Below are positions 61,489 to 64,000 of a stretch of DNA of 64,000 nt, piece after piece. Source of the DNA: CAVTRI01 sp963737075 (GTDB lineage Bacteria; Actinomycetota; Acidimicrobiia; Acidimicrobiales; Palsa-688). Location: assembly GCA_963737075.1 (NCBI GenBank), contig CAVTRI010000001.1, positions 2,294,001-2,358,000 of the forward strand, given 5' to 3'. The translations under genes were made by a program, and so were the position numbers. The notes below the pieces were generated by a model. The model was not told where the DNA came from. It made no database searches and saw only the letters and a list, made by a program, of their open reading frames with translations. The first letter of the stretch is position 1; each line of letters begins with the position of its first letter.

Positions 61489-62970
61489 ATGCCCAGCGAG
61501 CGAGAGCTCAAGGTGGACGTCCCGTTCCACTTTGCGCTGCCGGATCTGTCGCCGTCCGGTATCCGCCTGCAGGCGCGGCCGGCGACCCGGCTGTCGGCTA
61601 CCTACTACGACACCGCAGACCTGCGGCTTCTACGACGGGGCATCACGTTCCGCCACCGCCGAGGCGAGGGCTCTGGAGAAAAGCAAGAGAACGGCTGGAC
61701 CCTGAAGCTTCCTGAGCGTCCCGGCGGCTCGGGCCCGCGTCTGGACCGCACCGAGCTCGAGTGGCCTGGCCCGCCGACAACCATTCCCGACGAGGCCCGC
61801 GCCCTCCTGCGCGGGGTGTCGCACGGGCGCTCCCTGGCGCCGGTCGCGGACATGGTGACCAGCCGTCGGCGCTGGCACCTCGTCGGCCAGGAGGGACCGC
61901 TGGCGGAGCTGGATGACGACGACGTGGTGGTCACCGCCGAGGGCGAGCGCCTTTCGTTCCGTCAGCTCGAGGTGGAGCTGACCGGCGGCGACGACGACCT
62001 GCTGGATGCGATCGCCCAGCAACTGGCCGACGCGGGTGCCCCGCCCGGCAAGGCCGAACCGAAGGTGCAGCGGGCACTCGCCGCCCGCCTGCAAGGCGAA
62101 GAACTGAACCGAGCACCGCTCGGTCGCAACAGCACCCTGGCCGACGTGGTGCGGGCCGCGGTCAGGGCGGGCCTCGATCGCCTGCTCGCCCACGATCCCG
62201 GCGTGCGCCTCCATCAGGATCCGGAGTTCGTCCACCAGGCACGCGTCGCCACCCGCCGCCTGCGAAGCGATCTGCGCACGCTGCGGGCGGCGGTCGAGCC
62301 GGAATGGGTGGGCCCGACGCGCGACGAGCTGCGGTGGTTGGGCGGCCTGCTCGGCGATGTGCGCGACGCCGACGTCCTCGGCGAACGCCTCGAAGGCCGG
62401 CGCCCGCTGCTGGCCAACGCTGAGCACCCGGTGCTCGACGTGCTCATCGGCCGGCTCCGGGCTCAGCGCGGCGAGGCCTACGACCGGCTGGACGAGGCCA
62501 TGGCCGGAGAGCGGTACTGGGCGGTCCTGGACCGCCTCGAAGCGCCTCCCGTCTCACCCAGCTTCGAGCCGGCCGCCAGCGCACTCGTGCCCTTGATCGA
62601 GGGGCCGTGGCGCAAGCTTCGCCGACAGGTGCGGGCCGCAGGCGCCGAACCCAGCGATGCCGACCTGCACCAGATCCGTATCCGGGCCAAGCAGCTCCGA
62701 TACGCCGCCGAGGCCGCGGCACCGGTCCTGGGCCGGCCGGTCGCCCAGCTGGCGGATGCCGCCGCCGGCCTCCAAACGGTGCTCGGCGATCATCACGACG
62801 CCGTCGTCTCCGAGGAGTGGCTGCGCCGGGCCACCGTGCGAGTCCGCGCCAAGGGGCGTCTGTTGGTGGCCGGCCAGCTGATCGGCTTCGACCGTGAGGA
62901 CGCGGCGACTGGCGTGGCGACCTGGCGCAAGTCGTGGAAAGCCGTGCGAAAGGCGCACGCCCAGTTGTGA
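61489..62970 (+). CDS. CYTH and CHAD domain protein
   Basis: 493 residues. The N-terminal CYTH (triphosphate tunnel) domain carries ERELK (the ExExK site, residues 4-8), YYDTADLRLLRRG and a later LDDDDVVV tract. The C-terminal CHAD domain is helical with conserved His/Arg (FVHQARVATRRLRSDLRTL, LHQIRIRAKQLRYAAEA). CHAD domains bind polyphosphate, and CYTH domains act on triphosphates, so a role in polyphosphate handling is inferred. ATG 61489 follows GGAGG. Converges with 1 nt spacing on the next gene. Confidence 0.92.
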   Translation: MPSERELKVDVPFHFALPDLSPSGIRLQARPATRLSATYYDTADLRLLRRGITFRHRRGEGSGEKQENGWTLKLPERPGGSGPRLDRTELEWPGPPTTIPDEARALLRGVSHGRSLAPVADMVTSRRRWHLVGQEGPLAELDDDDVVVTAEGERLSFRQLEVELTGGDDDLLDAIAQQLADAGAPPGKAEPKVQRALAARLQGEELNRAPLGRNSTLADVVRAAVRAGLDRLLAHDPGVRLHQDPEFVHQARVATRRLRSDLRTLRAAVEPEWVGPTRDELRWLGGLLGDVRDADVLGERLEGRRPLLANAEHPVLDVLIGRLRAQRGEAYDRLDEAMAGERYWAVLDRLEAPPVSPSFEPAASALVPLIEGPWRKLRRQVRAAGAEPSDADLHQIRIRAKQLRYAAEAAAPVLGRPVAQLADAAAGLQTVLGDHHDAVVSEEWLRRATVRVRAKGRLLVAGQLIGFDREDAATGVATWRKSWKAVRKAHAQL

Positions 62971-64000
62971 TTACCAGGCGTCCACACAGGGGCGCTTCTT
63001 GCCTGACCGGGGAGGGGGCGGCGGGCAGGCGCGCAGCGTCGAGATGATGCGCGAGCGAGTGTCAGCGGGGTCGATCACGTCGTCGATCTCAAACCAGGTG
63101 GCGGTGTTGAGCGCCTTGCCTCGCTCGTACATGCGGGCGACCAGCTCGTCGTAGCGCTCCCGACGAGCGACCGGCTCGTCGATGGCGTCCAGCTCCTTGC
63201 GAAAACCCAGCTGCACTGCGCCCTCCAGGCCCATCCCGCCGAACTCGCCGGTCGGCCACGACACGACAAACAGAGGCGACTTGAAGCTGCCGCCGGCCAT
63301 CGCCTGGGCCCCCAGGCCGTACCCCTTCCGCAGGACCACGGTGAAGAACGGGACCTCTAGGCTGGCTCCGACCACAAACATCCGGCCGAAATGCCGCACC
63401 TGTGCGGTGCGCTCGGCTTCGGGCCCGACCATGAACCCCGGCGTGTCGCAAAGAAACAAGACCGGCAGGTCGTGGGCGTCACAAAGCTGCATAAAACGGG
63501 CTGCTTTGTCTGCACCATCCGCGTCGATGGCACCACCCAAATGGCGTGGGTTGTTGGCGATCAACCCGAGCGGTCGTCCTTCGACGCGGGCGAGGGCGGT
63601 GATCATCCCGGGTGCCCACCCTGGCCGAAGCTCCAAGACGCTTCCAGTATCTGCCATGATGTGGACCACCCGGCGAATATCGTAGATCCGTACTCGGTTT
63701 TCAGGTACGATTGTTCGCAAGAGGCGTTGGTCAGCACAACTCCATTCCGAGACATCTCCTTGGAAGTAGGAGAGGTATTGCTTGGCCATTTTCACCGCCT
63801 CCGCCTCGTTTTTGACGGCGACATCGACCACGCCATTGGGTACTTGGACGCTGAGCGGGCCCACGTCCTCCGGTCGGAACTGGCCCAGCCCGCCGCCCTC
63901 GATCATGGCGGGTCCGGCCATGCCGATGCTGGCGTCGGCGGTAGCAATGATCACGTCGCAGCAGCCGAGCAGCGCCGCGTTGCCGGCGAAGCATCGGCCC
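62971..64000 (-). CDS. Acyl-CoA carboxylase carboxyltransferase subunit, N-terminus outside the window
   Basis: The 343 visible residues match the C-terminal two thirds of an acyl-CoA carboxylase beta subunit. GCCDVIIATADASIGMAGP starts close to the edge, and PGFMVGPEAERTA, GYGLGAQAMAGGSF and EIDDVIDPADTRSRI are the carboxyltransferase signatures. The last about 20 residues end RPCVDAW. It is distinct from the beta subunit at 40.3 kb, so the chromosome region holds two. Substrate (propionyl, acetyl or other) not decidable. Confidence 0.9.
   Translation of the reverse strand, partial: GRCFAGNAALLGCCDVIIATADASIGMAGPAMIEGGGLGQFRPEDVGPLSVQVPNGVVDVAVKNEAEAVKMAKQYLSYFQGDVSEWSCADQRLLRTIVPENRVRIYDIRRVVHIMADTGSVLELRPGWAPGMITALARVEGRPLGLIANNPRHLGGAIDADGADKAARFMQLCDAHDLPVLFLCDTPGFMVGPEAERTAQVRHFGRMFVVGASLEVPFFTVVLRKGYGLGAQAMAGGSFKSPLFVVSWPTGEFGGMGLEGAVQLGFRKELDAIDEPVARRERYDELVARMYERGKALNTATWFEIDDVIDPADTRSRIISTLRACPPPPPRSGKKRPCVDAW

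Overview
High-GC chromosomal DNA, almost fully coding on both strands. A WhiB-family regulator, frequent GTG/TTG starts, many 1-4 nt stop/start overlaps (ATGA, GTGA, TGATG), a type-A RNase P RNA, a PBP1A-type penicillin-binding protein, a PP2C/VWA/kinase triad and abundant acyl-CoA and amidohydrolase genes point to an Actinomycetota chromosome. A mycobacterial-like or Acidimicrobiia-like lineage is my inference; no species-level marker is visible. I see no phage genes, transposases, CRISPR array or integrase.

Layout. 1-14.8 kb is a catabolic island: SDR dehydrogenases, a DUF35/OB-fold protein beside a thiolase-fold enzyme that lacks the usual nucleophilic Cys (possible Ltp2-type retro-aldolase pair), an acyl-CoA ligase, a Rieske oxygenase, two amidohydrolases, a class II aldolase, two related SnoaL-like proteins, an orphan solute-binding lipoprotein, an EthD-like protein and a P450. 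It looks like a pathway for a steroid, terpenoid or aromatic acid. 14.9-29.3 kb is housekeeping: rnpB, a menC-like enolase, an acyl-CoA ligase, ppa, a fluoride riboswitch with two FluC channel genes, an S9 peptidase, ferredoxin, an MFS exporter, a zinc-ribbon protein, a bifunctional PBP and an acyl-CoA dehydrogenase. 29.4-36.3 kb has ppc, a repeat-rich spacer, the PP2C-VWA-kinase triad and a VIT-family protein. 36.3-40.2 kb has an acyl-CoA ligase, a MarR regulator divergent from an MFS exporter, and an RsbW-like ATPase. 40.3-46.1 kb is a leucine/isovalerate-type operon (carboxylase beta and alpha, HMG-CoA lyase, acyl-CoA dehydrogenase). 46.1-48.7 kb has DUF429 and ROK genes and a mosaic repeat block. 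48.7-55 kb holds an ECF sigma factor unit, tRNA-Val(UAC), whiB, an inositol-phosphatase homologue and a two-gene unit ending in a His-rich membrane-anchored protein. 55-61.4 kb is phenylalanine/tyrosine catabolism (aromatic amino acid hydroxylase, Lrp regulator, HPPD, fumarylacetoacetase, homogentisate dioxygenase, aromatic amino acid decarboxylase). A CYTH-CHAD protein and a truncated carboxyltransferase gene close the window.

Striking points. Four genes are broken: a Zn-alcohol dehydrogenase (internal deletion plus a 1-nt frameshift), an amidohydrolase (1-nt frameshift), ppc (1-nt frameshift) and an amidohydrolase remnant (large in-frame internal deletion). The single-base lesions could be sequencing errors or real decay; reads are needed. 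The best non-coding candidates are the mosaic repeat block at 47.87-48.56 kb, the palindrome/tandem-repeat spacer upstream of ppc, a two-tier hairpin in the leader of the solute-binding protein gene, and paired direct repeats 32 bp apart between the Lrp gene and hppD.
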